From JBAYSY01 sp041675885 (GTDB taxonomy: Bacteria; Pseudomonadota; Alphaproteobacteria; Rhodobacterales; Rhodobacteraceae), in contig JBAYSY010000004.1 of assembly GCA_041675885.1 (NCBI GenBank), positions 1-64,000 of the forward strand: a stretch of 64,000 nt of DNA, read 5' to 3'. Below the pieces are notes generated by a model. That model worked only from the letters and a program-made list of their open reading frames with translations, was not told the origin of the DNA and did not search any database. Position 1 is the first letter of the stretch. Each line of letters opens with the position of its first letter. The position numbers were made by a program, and so were the translations under genes. This document shows, in pieces, positions 35,359-43,067 of this stretch.

Positions 35359-36020
35359 GCGCGGAGACGATCCGCCTGCATCACGTGCCGCAGGCGCGGT
35401 CGTTCCGCGTGTTGTGGTTCCTGCACGAGGCCGGGCTGCCGCATGAGGTGGTGCTGCATTCCTTCTTCGACCGCTCCTTGCGCGCGCCGGATTACCTTGC
35501 GCTGTCGCCCGCCGGGCGGGTGCCTGCGGTCGAGATCGGCGGGATGCGGATGGCCGAAAGCGGCGCGATCCTCGAATACCTCGCCGAGACCCGCGCGCCG
35601 CAGCTTGGCCGTGCACCGGGCCACCCGGAGCGTGCCGCCTATCTCGAAGCACTGCATTACGCCGAGACCATCGGTCAGCACCTTGCCAACCTGACCCAGC
35701 ACCATGTCGTGCTGCGCGAGCCGTCGATGCGCTCGCCCACGGTGATGCGGCTGGAGGCCACGCGGCTCGCCCGCGCGCTCGCGCCGCTGGGGCGGGTGGG
35801 GGAATGGCAGCTGCCTTCGGGCTTTTCCGCCGCCGATATCGCGTTGGGCTATGGTGTCCACCTGGCGCGGCTGTTCGTGCGGCTGGACGAAATCCCCGGC
35901 CTGGCCGAATATCACGCCCGGGCCACCGCGCGCCCCGGCTTCCGCGCGGCGACCGAGGCCGACGGCCCGGCCGAGATCTACCGGCGCGGGTTCTACGCGC
36001 CGCCCGAGGAGGATGCATGA
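35355..36020 (+). CDS. Glutathione S-transferase family protein
   Basis: A 221-residue GST-fold protein. The N-terminal thioredoxin-like half (IRLHHVPQARSFRVLWFLHEAGLPHEVV ... SPAGRVPAVEIGGMRMAESGAILEYLAE) contains the glutathione-binding cis-Pro and ES motif; the rest is the helical domain. It starts with GTG at 35355, overlapping the mccA stop, and ends in an ATGA overlap with mvaB. This tight embedding suggests a job linked to leucine catabolism, perhaps handling a reactive enoyl-CoA by-product; that is inference. Confidence 0.87.
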   Translation: MSAETIRLHHVPQARSFRVLWFLHEAGLPHEVVLHSFFDRSLRAPDYLALSPAGRVPAVEIGGMRMAESGAILEYLAETRAPQLGRAPGHPERAAYLEALHYAETIGQHLANLTQHHVVLREPSMRSPTVMRLEATRLARALAPLGRVGEWQLPSGFSAADIALGYGVHLARLFVRLDEIPGLAEYHARATARPGFRAATEADGPAEIYRRGFYAPPEEDA

Positions 36021-36871
36021 GCGAGCGCGTCGAGATATTCGAGGTCGGCCCGCGCGACGGGTTGCAGAACGAGAAACGGCTGATCCCGGCGGCGGAAAAG
36101 ATCGCGCTGGTCGATGAGCTGTCCCGCGCCGGGTTCCGCCGCATCGAGGTGACGAGCTTCGTCAGCCCGAAATGGGTGCCGCAGATGGCCGACGCGGCCG
36201 AGGTGCTGGCGGGGATCGCCCGCGCGCCCGGCGTGCGCTACGCCGCGCTGGCGCCGAACCTCAGGGGTTACGAGGCCGCGCTTGCCGCGCGCGCGGACGA
36301 GGTGGCGATCTTCGCCGCCGCTTCGGAGGGGTTCTCGAAGGCCAATATCAACGCCACCATTGCCGAAAGCCTCGACCGTTTCCGCCCGGTCGCCGAACGC
36401 GCGGCGGCAGACGGGATGCGACTGCGCGGCTATGTCTCCTGCGTGACCGACTGCCCCTATGACGGGCCGGTCGCCCCCGCCGCGGTGGCCAGGGTGGCGG
36501 CGGCGCTGCGCGACATGGGCTGTTACGAGGTCAGCCTCGGCGATACCATCGGCCGGGCGCGCCCGGCGCAGATCGCTGCCATGCTGGGTGCGGTGCTGGA
36601 CGAGTTGCCCCCCGACCGCCTCGCCGGGCATTACCACGACACCGGGGGAAGGGCGCTCGACAACATCACCGTCTCGCTGGAACTGGGGCTGCGGGTGTTC
36701 GACGCCGCGGTGGGGGGCTTGGGCGGCTGCCCCTATGCGCCCGGCGCGGCCGGGAATGTCGCGACCGAGGCGGTGGCGGCGCATCTGGCGCGGCTCGGGC
36801 TGGAGACCGGGCTGAACATGGCGGTCCTGGACCGTGCCGCCGTCATGGCCCGCGCCATGCGTACGGCTTGA
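36017..36871 (+). CDS. mvaB: Hydroxymethylglutaryl-CoA lyase
   Basis: A 284-residue TIM-barrel lyase cleaving HMG-CoA to acetoacetate and acetyl-CoA, the final step of leucine degradation. Visible motifs: EVGPRDGLQNEKRLIP, IEVTSFVSPKWVPQMADA, GHYHDTGGRALDNI (metal-binding His pair), and the active-site cysteine signature GGLGGCPYAPGAAGNVATE. ATG 36017 overlaps the GST stop. Confidence 0.95.
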   Translation: MSERVEIFEVGPRDGLQNEKRLIPAAEKIALVDELSRAGFRRIEVTSFVSPKWVPQMADAAEVLAGIARAPGVRYAALAPNLRGYEAALAARADEVAIFAAASEGFSKANINATIAESLDRFRPVAERAAADGMRLRGYVSCVTDCPYDGPVAPAAVARVAAALRDMGCYEVSLGDTIGRARPAQIAAMLGAVLDELPPDRLAGHYHDTGGRALDNITVSLELGLRVFDAAVGGLGGCPYAPGAAGNVATEAVAAHLARLGLETGLNMAVLDRAAVMARAMRTA

Positions 36872-36890
36872 GACAGACGAAGGAAAACCG

Positions 36891-37682
36891 ATGTCCGAAA
36901 CCATCACCATCGACACCGACGCTCGCGGCGTCGCCACGCTGACCCTGAACCGGCCCGACAGGCACAATGCGCTTTCGGCCGCGATGATCGCCGAGATCAC
37001 CGAAGCCGCCGGGCGGCTTGGGCGCGATCCGGCGGTGCGGGTGGTGGTGCTGGCGGCGGCGGGCGAGAGCTTCTGCGCCGGGGGTGACCTGGGCTGGATG
37101 CGCGAGCAGATGGCCGCCGATGCCGCGACAAGGGCGCGCGAGGCGACGAAACTGGCGATGATGTTGCAGGCGCTCAACACCCTGCCGAAACCGCTGATCG
37201 GCCGGGTGCAGGGCAATGCCTTCGGCGGCGGGATCGGCATGATGTCGGTCTGCGACGTGGCGGTGGGGGCGGACACCGCGCGGTTCGGCCTGACCGAGAC
37301 CCGGCTGGGGCTGATCCCCGCCACCATCGGCCCCTATGTGCTGGCGCGGATGGGCGAGGCGATGGCGCGCCGCGTGTTCATGTCCGCACGGCTTTTTGGC
37401 GCGGAGGAGGCGGTCCGGCTCGGCCTGCTGGCGCGGGCGGTCCCCGCCGAAGGGCTCGACGCGGCGGTCGAGGCCGAGGTGCGGCCCTGTCTCGCCTGCG
37501 CCCCCGGCGCGGTGGCGGCGGCCAAGGCACTGACCCGCCGCCTCGGCCCGCCGATCGACGAGGCGGTGATCGCCGAAACGATCGAGGCGCTGGTGCGCTG
37601 CTGGGAAGGCCCCGAAGCATCCGAGGGCATCGACGCCTTCTTCGACAAGCGCAAGCCCGCCTGGGCGCAGGGCGGGGGCTGA
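36891..37682 (+). CDS. liuC: Enoyl-CoA hydratase, probable methylglutaconyl-CoA hydratase
   Basis: A 263-residue crotonase-family protein. The oxyanion hole regions are ESFCAGGDLGWMREQ (near 62) and VQGNAFGGGIGMMSVCDVAVG (near 105), with the catalytic region ETRLGLIPATIGPYVLARMGEA. Position after mvaB in a leucine cluster and the DLGWMR segment favour methylglutaconyl-CoA hydratase, which makes HMG-CoA for MvaB. Start: ATG 36891 after AAGGAAAACCG. Last gene before a 437-bp spacer. Confidence 0.9.
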   Translation: MSETITIDTDARGVATLTLNRPDRHNALSAAMIAEITEAAGRLGRDPAVRVVVLAAAGESFCAGGDLGWMREQMAADAATRAREATKLAMMLQALNTLPKPLIGRVQGNAFGGGIGMMSVCDVAVGADTARFGLTETRLGLIPATIGPYVLARMGEAMARRVFMSARLFGAEEAVRLGLLARAVPAEGLDAAVEAEVRPCLACAPGAVAAAKALTRRLGPPIDEAVIAETIEALVRCWEGPEASEGIDAFFDKRKPAWAQGGG

Positions 37683-38119
37683 CGAAGGGGCAGGGGAGGC
37701 TCCCGCCCCCTTGTGGCGCGCTTGCGCGCGCCACAAGGGGGCGGGCCAAGCGCCGCGCTTGCGCGCGGCGATCCGGGGCGGCCACGGGCCGCCCGTTTGG
37801 GCTGGAACCTTCCACTGGAAGGTTTTCAGTGGCGAACAATTGGCCGCAGGCCAAGAGGGGGCGGACAGCCCCTTGCCCGTCCCGCCGCCAAGCCGTTCGG
37901 CGGAGCGGTGCGACTCACCCCCGCCGCGCTGCGGCATGGTGGCGCTACCAGCCGGGCGGGGCTGCGACACTTTGACTGCACACCATCGCATACAGCCGTG
38001 GAATCCGGGGTTCGACGGGCGGTTCCGGCGCCCGGCCTCGGTTGACCGCGGCAGGGGGGCGGAGTAAACGGGGCGGGCGGAACACCGCACGCAGGCCACG
38101 CAAGCCGAAGGAGCAAGCC
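37683..38119. other. Intergenic region between the leucine cluster and nuo operon
   Basis: This 437-bp region starts with two perfect hairpins (37703-37746 and 37752-37771) and a GC-rich stretch without features I recognise. The right part (about 37960-38080) should hold the nuo promoter: TTGACT occurs at 37972-37977, but no well-spaced -10 is obvious. No gene. Confidence 0.6.
37703..37746. terminator. Perfect 20-bp hairpin after liuC
   Basis: Arms CCCGCCCCCTTGTGGCGCGC and GCGCGCCACAAGGGGGCGGG pair without mismatch around a TTGC loop, 20 nt past the liuC stop. A second hairpin with the same loop, CGCCGCGC-TTGC-GCGCGGCG, follows at 37752-37771. There is no T-run, but the stem is very stable and could end or protect the message. 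The same block occurs inverted at 13931-14004, so it is also a dispersed repeat. Confidence 0.6.
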
Positions 38120-38485
38120 TTGGACGCGCTTCTGAGAGAATATCTTCCCATCCTGATCCTTCTGGCCCTGGCGGTCGGGCTCGGCCTGGTGCTGATCCTC
38201 GCCGCCGCGATCCTTGCCGTGCGACGGCCCGACCCGGAAAAGGTCTCGGCCTACGAATGCGGCTTCAACGCCTTCGACGACGCACGGATGAAATTCGATG
38301 TGCGCTTCTACCTGGTGGCGATCCTGTTCATCATCTTCGACCTTGAGGTGGTGTTCCTGTTCCCCTGGGCGGTGGCTTTCGCGGATATTTCCATGACCGC
38401 CTTCTGGTCGATGATCGTTTTCCTTGCGGTGCTGACCGTGGGCTTCGCCTATGAATGGAAGAAGGGGGCGCTGGAATGGTCGTGA
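38120..38485 (+). CDS. nuoA: NADH-quinone oxidoreductase subunit A
   Basis: A 121-residue complex I membrane subunit with three transmembrane helices. The conserved loop SAYECGFNAFDDARMKFDVRFYLVAILFIIFDLEVVFLFPWA, next to the quinone site, is intact. The start is a TTG at 38120 (read MDALLREYLPIL), directly after GAAGGAGCAAGCC; the in-frame upstream extension is basic and not family-like. First gene of the nuo operon. Confidence 0.95.
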   Translation: MDALLREYLPILILLALAVGLGLVLILAAAILAVRRPDPEKVSAYECGFNAFDDARMKFDVRFYLVAILFIIFDLEVVFLFPWAVAFADISMTAFWSMIVFLAVLTVGFAYEWKKGALEWS

Positions 38486-39024
38486 CGGCAAATCCGCTGC
38501 AAACCGGGGCCAATACCGCGGGCGCCGACCGCGAGGTGGCGACCCGGGCGCTCAACCGGGAATTGCAGGACAAGGGCTTCCTGCTGACCTCGACCGAGGA
38601 CATCATCAACTGGGCGCGCAACGGCTCCTTGCACTGGATGACCTTCGGGCTGGCCTGCTGCGCGGTCGAGATGATCCAGCTTTCCATGCCGCGCTACGAT
38701 CTGGAACGATTCGGCACCGCGCCGCGCGCCAGCCCGCGGCAATCCGACCTGATGGTGGTCGCGGGCACGCTGACGAACAAGATGGCCCCGGCGCTGCGCA
38801 AGGTCTATGATCAGATGCCCGAACCGCGCTATGTGATCTCGATGGGCTCCTGCGCCAATGGCGGCGGCTATTACCACTACAGCTATTCGGTGGTCCGGGG
38901 CTGCGACCGGGTGATCCCGGTCGATATCTACGTTCCCGGCTGCCCGCCCACGGCCGAGGCCTTGCTTTACGGTATCCTGCAATTGCAGCGGAAGATCCGC
39001 CGCACCGGCACCATCGAGCGCTGA
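38476..39024 (+). CDS. nuoB: NADH-quinone oxidoreductase subunit B
   Basis: A 182-residue subunit carrying the N2 4Fe-4S cluster that reduces quinone. Cluster ligands are visible: tandem Cys in FGLACCAVEM, Cys in GSCANGGGYYHYSYSVVRGC and PGCPPTAEAL. ATG 38476 lies inside the last codons of nuoA (10-nt overlap) after a GGGGG site. Confidence 0.96.
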   Translation: MVVTANPLQTGANTAGADREVATRALNRELQDKGFLLTSTEDIINWARNGSLHWMTFGLACCAVEMIQLSMPRYDLERFGTAPRASPRQSDLMVVAGTLTNKMAPALRKVYDQMPEPRYVISMGSCANGGGYYHYSYSVVRGCDRVIPVDIYVPGCPPTAEALLYGILQLQRKIRRTGTIER

Positions 39025-39036
39025 GGGGATGGGAAA

Positions 39037-39633
39037 ATGACCGAGGCCCTTGCGACCCTTGCCGCCCATATCGAGGCCCGCCATGCGGTGCTCGACAGCC
39101 GCATCGCGTTCGGTGAACTGACGCTGACCGTCGCGCCCGACACCATCCCGGCGCTGGTCGAGTTCCTGCGCAGCGATCCCGATTGCCGGTTCACCACGCT
39201 GATCGACATCACCGCCGTCGATCATCCCGAACGGGCCGAGCGTTTCGACGTGGTATGGCACCTGCTTTCCATGCGCACCAACCGGCGCATCCGGCTGAAG
39301 GCGCCCGTGGGCGAAGAGGCCATGGTGCCCTCGGTCACCGGCATCCACCCCGGCGCCAACTGGTTCGAGCGCGAGGTGTTCGACATGTTCGGCATCCTGT
39401 TCTCGGGCCACCCCGACCTGCGGCGGCTTTTGACCGACTACGGTTTCCGCGGCCATCCGCTGCGCAAGGATTTCCCGACCACCGGCTATACCGAAGTCCG
39501 CTACGACGAGGCGCTGAAGCGGGTGGTCTATGAACCCGTGAGCCTGGTGCAGGAATACCGCCAGTTCGACTTCATGTCGCCCTGGGAAGGTGCGGAATAT
39601 ATCCTGCCGGGCGACGAGAAGGGCCAGCAGTGA
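39037..39633 (+). CDS. nuoC: NADH-quinone oxidoreductase subunit C
   Basis: A 198-residue 30-kDa subunit of the peripheral arm. The conserved signature ERE(V)FDMFGILFSGHPDLRRLLTDYGF is present near residue 112, followed by GHPLRKDFPTTGYTEVRYDE. It is separate from nuoD, unlike in E. coli where the two are fused. Its stop overlaps the start of a sulfotransferase gene instead of nuoD. Confidence 0.96.
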   Translation: MTEALATLAAHIEARHAVLDSRIAFGELTLTVAPDTIPALVEFLRSDPDCRFTTLIDITAVDHPERAERFDVVWHLLSMRTNRRIRLKAPVGEEAMVPSVTGIHPGANWFEREVFDMFGILFSGHPDLRRLLTDYGFRGHPLRKDFPTTGYTEVRYDEALKRVVYEPVSLVQEYRQFDFMSPWEGAEYILPGDEKGQQ

Positions 39634-40517
39634 TGGCGCTTCCGGTGGTCATGTTCGGGATCGGCGCGACGAAGGCGGGCACGTCCTGGCTTCATCGTTA
39701 CCTGTCCGACCACCCCGATTGCGCCATGTCGCCGCTCAAGGAACTGCATTATTTCGACCGGGCCGAGGTCAACGCGCTTCCGGGCGAGGTCCGCAGGCTC
39801 AAGGCCAAGCGGGCGAAGCTGGCCGAAGAACTGGCCGGGGCGGAGGCGAGGAAACGCGACGGACTTCTGGCCGGGATCGCTGCCATCGACCGTTTCCTGC
39901 CGGTGCTGCGGCTGGGGCGCGAGGATCGCGCGGCCTATCTGGCGTTTCTGACCGGCGGGACCGGGGGGCGCAGGCTGGTGGGCGACATCACCCCTTCCTA
40001 CGCGCTGACCGCGCCTGAAACGCTGGCGCGGATGCAGGGGATCGCCCCCGAGGTGCGCTTCGTCTACCTGCTGCGTGATCCGGTGGACCGGCTCTGGTCG
40101 CATCTGCGGATGCTGGCGCAGCGGGCCGGGGCGGCGGGCGCGGCGCTTCAGGCCCGGGCCGAGGCGATCTTCGACGCCTGGGCGCGCGGCGACCATCCCG
40201 AGGTTGACGCGCGCGGCGACTACGCGGGCGCGCTGGCGAAGTTCGCGCGGGCGCTGCGGCCGGATACCCTGTTCACCCAGTTCTACGAGACCCTGTTCAG
40301 CGACGCGGCCATGACCCGGCTGTGCCGGTTCCTCGGGATCGCGCCGCAACCGGGGCGCTACGGGCGCAGGGTTCACGCCGGTCCCGAGGCGGCGCTGAGC
40401 ACCGGGCGGCTTGCGGTCGCGCGGTCGCGGCTCGCCCTCCAATATGCCGAAGTGGCCGCGCGGCTGGGGCCCTTGCCCCGGCGCTGGCTTGAAAATTGCA
40501 GCGAGGCAACGAGATGA
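39633..40517 (+). CDS. Sulfotransferase family protein inside the nuo operon
   Basis: A 294-residue sulfotransferase-fold protein. The PAPS 5'-phosphosulfate loop appears as GATKAGTSWLHRYLSDHPD near residue 10, and the 3'-phosphate motif as LLRDPVDRLWSHLRML near 140. GDITPSYAL is also a family feature. The start overlaps the nuoC stop (TGATG) and the stop overlaps nuoD (ATGA), so it is co-translated with complex I genes. Acceptor unknown. It is not part of complex I in any organism I know of, and looks like a gene captured by the operon. Confidence 0.88.
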   Translation: MALPVVMFGIGATKAGTSWLHRYLSDHPDCAMSPLKELHYFDRAEVNALPGEVRRLKAKRAKLAEELAGAEARKRDGLLAGIAAIDRFLPVLRLGREDRAAYLAFLTGGTGGRRLVGDITPSYALTAPETLARMQGIAPEVRFVYLLRDPVDRLWSHLRMLAQRAGAAGAALQARAEAIFDAWARGDHPEVDARGDYAGALAKFARALRPDTLFTQFYETLFSDAAMTRLCRFLGIAPQPGRYGRRVHAGPEAALSTGRLAVARSRLALQYAEVAARLGPLPRRWLENCSEATR

Positions 40518-41725
40518 TGGACGGCGCATTCGACGACGCCCTGACCGGCGAACAGCAGATCCGCAATTTCAACATCAACTTCGGCCCGCAGCACCCTTCG
40601 GCGCACGGGGTTCTGCGCATGGTGCTGGAGCTGGACGGCGAGATCGTGGAACGCGCCGACCCGCATATCGGGCTTTTGCATCGCGGCACCGAAAAGCTGA
40701 TGGAATCGCGGACTTACTTGCAGAACCTGCCCTATTTCGACCGGCTGGACTACGTTGCGCCGATGAACCAGGAACACGCCTGGTGTCTGGCGATCGAGCG
40801 GCTGACCGGGACCGAGGTGCCGCGCCGGGCGCAGCTGATCAGGGTGCTGTTCTCGGAAATCGGCCGGTTGCTGAACCACCTGATGAACGTCACCACCGGC
40901 GCGATGGACGTGGGCGCGCTGACCCCGCCGCTGTGGGGGTTCGTCCCGCGCGAGGAACTGATGGTGTTCTATGAGCGCGCCTGCGGGGCGCGGCTCCACG
41001 CCGCCTATTTCCGCCCCGGCGGCGTGCATCAGGATCTGCCCGCCGGCCTGGTCGAGGATATCGCCGAATGGACCGAGACCTTCCCGAAGGTGCTCGAAAA
41101 TATCGACGGGCTTCTGACCGAGAACCGCATCTTCAAGCAGCGCACCGTCGATATCGGCGTGGTCAGCGAACAGGATGCGCTCGACTGGGGGTTCTCGGGG
41201 GTGATGTTGCGCGGTTCGGGCCTTGCCTGGGATCTGCGCCGGGCCCAGCCCTATGAATGCTATAACGAGTTCGACTTCCAGATCCCGGTCGGCACCAGGG
41301 GCGACTGCTACGACCGTTACCTGTGCCGGATGCAGGAGATGCGGGAATCGACCGGGATCATCCGGCAGGCCTGCGCGAAACTGCTGGCCGAACCGGGCGA
41401 CGTGTTGGCGCGCGGCAAGATCACGCCGCCCAAACGCGCCGACATGAAGACCTCGATGGAGGCGCTTATCCATCACTTCAAGCTTTACACCGAGGGTTTC
41501 CACGTCCCGGCGGGCGAGGTTTACGCGGCGGTCGAGGCCCCGAAGGGCGAGTTCGGCGTCTATCTGGTCGCGGACGGCACCAACCGGCCCTACCGCGCCA
41601 AGATCCGCGCCCCCGGATACGCCCATCTTCAGGCGATGGACCATCTGGCCCGCGGCCACCAGCTTGCCGACGTGTCCGCCATCATCGCCACGATGGACGT
41701 GGTGTTCGGGGAGATCGACCGATGA
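40514..41725 (+). CDS. nuoD: NADH-quinone oxidoreductase subunit D
   Basis: A 403-residue 49-kDa subunit forming the quinone site with NuoB. Conserved stretches: FNINFGPQHPSAHGVLR, DPHIGLLHRGTEKLME, NLPYFDRLDYVAPMNQEHAW and RCYAPGYAHL-type RAPGYAHLQAMDHL near the end. The start is ATG 40514 or 40517; both overlap or abut the sulfotransferase stop. Confidence 0.96.
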   Translation: MMDGAFDDALTGEQQIRNFNINFGPQHPSAHGVLRMVLELDGEIVERADPHIGLLHRGTEKLMESRTYLQNLPYFDRLDYVAPMNQEHAWCLAIERLTGTEVPRRAQLIRVLFSEIGRLLNHLMNVTTGAMDVGALTPPLWGFVPREELMVFYERACGARLHAAYFRPGGVHQDLPAGLVEDIAEWTETFPKVLENIDGLLTENRIFKQRTVDIGVVSEQDALDWGFSGVMLRGSGLAWDLRRAQPYECYNEFDFQIPVGTRGDCYDRYLCRMQEMRESTGIIRQACAKLLAEPGDVLARGKITPPKRADMKTSMEALIHHFKLYTEGFHVPAGEVYAAVEAPKGEFGVYLVADGTNRPYRAKIRAPGYAHLQAMDHLARGHQLADVSAIIATMDVVFGEIDR

Positions 41726-41784
41726 CCCGGCTTCCGCCCGTCGTGCCGACCTTGCTTTCCGCCTTCATGCTGCTGATGCGCTAA
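41722..41784 (+). CDS. Possible 20-residue hydrophobic small protein between nuoD and nuoE
   Basis: The reading frame MTRLPPVVPTLLSAFMLLMR starts in an ATGA overlap with the nuoD stop and ends 10 nt before nuoE. It is hydrophobic enough to be a membrane peptide. It may be real or may only serve to carry ribosomes from nuoD to nuoE. No homologue is recalled. Confidence 0.3.
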   Translation: MTRLPPVVPTLLSAFMLLMR

Positions 41785-41794
41785 GGAATATTCG

Positions 41795-42829
41795 ATGCTG
41801 CGCCGCCTGCACCCCGTTCAACCCGAAAGCTTCGCCTTCACCCCCGCCAACCAGGCATGGGCCGAGGCGCAGATCACCAAATACCCCGAGGGCCGTCAGG
41901 CCAGCGCGGTGATTGCGCTGTTGTGGCGGGCGCAGGAGCAGGAACGCTGGCTTTCCCGCGCCGCGATCGAGCATATCGCCGACATGCTGGGCATGGCCTA
42001 TATCCGGGTGCTGGAGGTTGCGACCTTCTACTTCATGTTTCAGTTGCAACCCGTTGGTTCGGTGGCGCATTTCCAGATCTGCGGCACCACGACCTGCATG
42101 GTCTGCGGCGCCGAGGACCTGATGGCCGTCTGCCGCGAGAAGATCGCGCCGGAACCCAACCAGCTTTCCGCCGACGGCCGGTTCTCGTGGGAGGAGGTCG
42201 AATGTCTCGGGGCCTGCTCGAATGCGCCGATGGCGCAGATCGGCAAGGATTACTACGAGGATCTGACGGCGGAGCGTTTCGCCGGGATCATCGACGAACT
42301 GGCCGCGGGCAAGGTGCCGGTGCCGGGGCCGCAGAACGGCCGCTATGCGTCGGAACCGCTTGGGGGCCTGACCAGCCTGACCGAATTCGAAAGCGGCCGC
42401 ACCCAATACAACGCCTCGGCGCAGGCGGCGGTCGATCTGGGCGACACGATCAAGCGCATCGACGGGACCGAGGTGCCGTTGCTGACCCCGTGGCTGGGCA
42501 AATCCGCCAGGGCCAGTGCAGCCCCGGCCAGGCCCGAGGCGGAACTCGAACCCGCCCCGGTGCCCGTCGGCACCCGTCCGGCGGCGCTGGAGACCGCGCG
42601 GGGGGGGGAGCCCGACGATCTAAAGGAAATCAAGGGGATCGGCCCGAAACTTGAGGCGCTCTGCCACCGGCTCGGCTTTTATCATTTCGACCAGATCGCC
42701 GCATGGACCGAGGCGGAAATCGCTTGGGTCGATGACAATCTCGAAGGGTTCAAGGGCCGGGTGACCCGTGACGAATGGGTGGCGCAGGCCCGCGCGCTCG
42801 CGGCGGAAAACAAGGCGGGGAAGGCTTGA
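41795..42829 (+). CDS. nuoE: NADH-quinone oxidoreductase subunit E with C-terminal helix-hairpin-helix extension
   Basis: A 344-residue protein. Residues 1-170 are the thioredoxin-like 24-kDa subunit holding the N1a 2Fe-2S cluster (ICGTTTCMVCGAEDLM ... VECLGACSNAPMAQI). Residues about 195-270 are a low-complexity Pro/Ala linker, and residues 270-340 form an HhH-like module: DDLKEIKGIGPKLEALCHRLGFYHFDQIAAW. Long NuoE forms of this kind occur in Rhodobacterales; the role of the extension is unknown. Ordinary NuoE is about 170-240 residues. Confidence 0.94.
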   Translation: MLRRLHPVQPESFAFTPANQAWAEAQITKYPEGRQASAVIALLWRAQEQERWLSRAAIEHIADMLGMAYIRVLEVATFYFMFQLQPVGSVAHFQICGTTTCMVCGAEDLMAVCREKIAPEPNQLSADGRFSWEEVECLGACSNAPMAQIGKDYYEDLTAERFAGIIDELAAGKVPVPGPQNGRYASEPLGGLTSLTEFESGRTQYNASAQAAVDLGDTIKRIDGTEVPLLTPWLGKSARASAAPARPEAELEPAPVPVGTRPAALETARGGEPDDLKEIKGIGPKLEALCHRLGFYHFDQIAAWTEAEIAWVDDNLEGFKGRVTRDEWVAQARALAAENKAGKA

Positions 42830-42832
42830 GCC

Positions 42833-43057
42833 ATGGTCGTCACCCCCGAGGAAGACCGGCATCTTTCGCGGCAGGCGCGGCTTGTGGCCGTGGTCATCGC
42901 CGCGTCGGTCTGCCTCTGGATGGGGGCGCAATGGTTGGGTGGCCGCATGGGCTGGGAGGCGCGCTATGTCTTCCTGTTCGACCTTCTGGCGCTGGCGGCG
43001 CTTGTGTGGTCGCTGATCGTGACCTGGCGGATCTGGCGCAGGCGCCGGGCGAATTGA
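42833..43057 (+). CDS. Small two-helix membrane protein of the nuo operon (DUF5337-like)
   Basis: A 74-residue protein with a polar N-terminus (MVVTPEEDRHLSRQAR), two hydrophobic segments (LVAVVIAASVCLWMGAQWLG and VFLFDLLALAALVWSLIVTW) and a basic tail RIWRRRRAN. It occupies the place between nuoE and nuoF where Paracoccus has URF1 (recalled). I believe the family is DUF5337. It could be a complex I accessory or assembly factor. Confidence 0.8.
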   Translation: MVVTPEEDRHLSRQARLVAVVIAASVCLWMGAQWLGGRMGWEARYVFLFDLLALAALVWSLIVTWRIWRRRRAN

Positions 43058-43067
43058 GGATACACGG

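Noticed and set aside
33349..36144. 931-codon minus-strand frame opposite mccA, gst and mvaB
   Set aside because: Shadow of highly conserved genes, with no family resemblance and Arg/Pro/Ala-rich composition.
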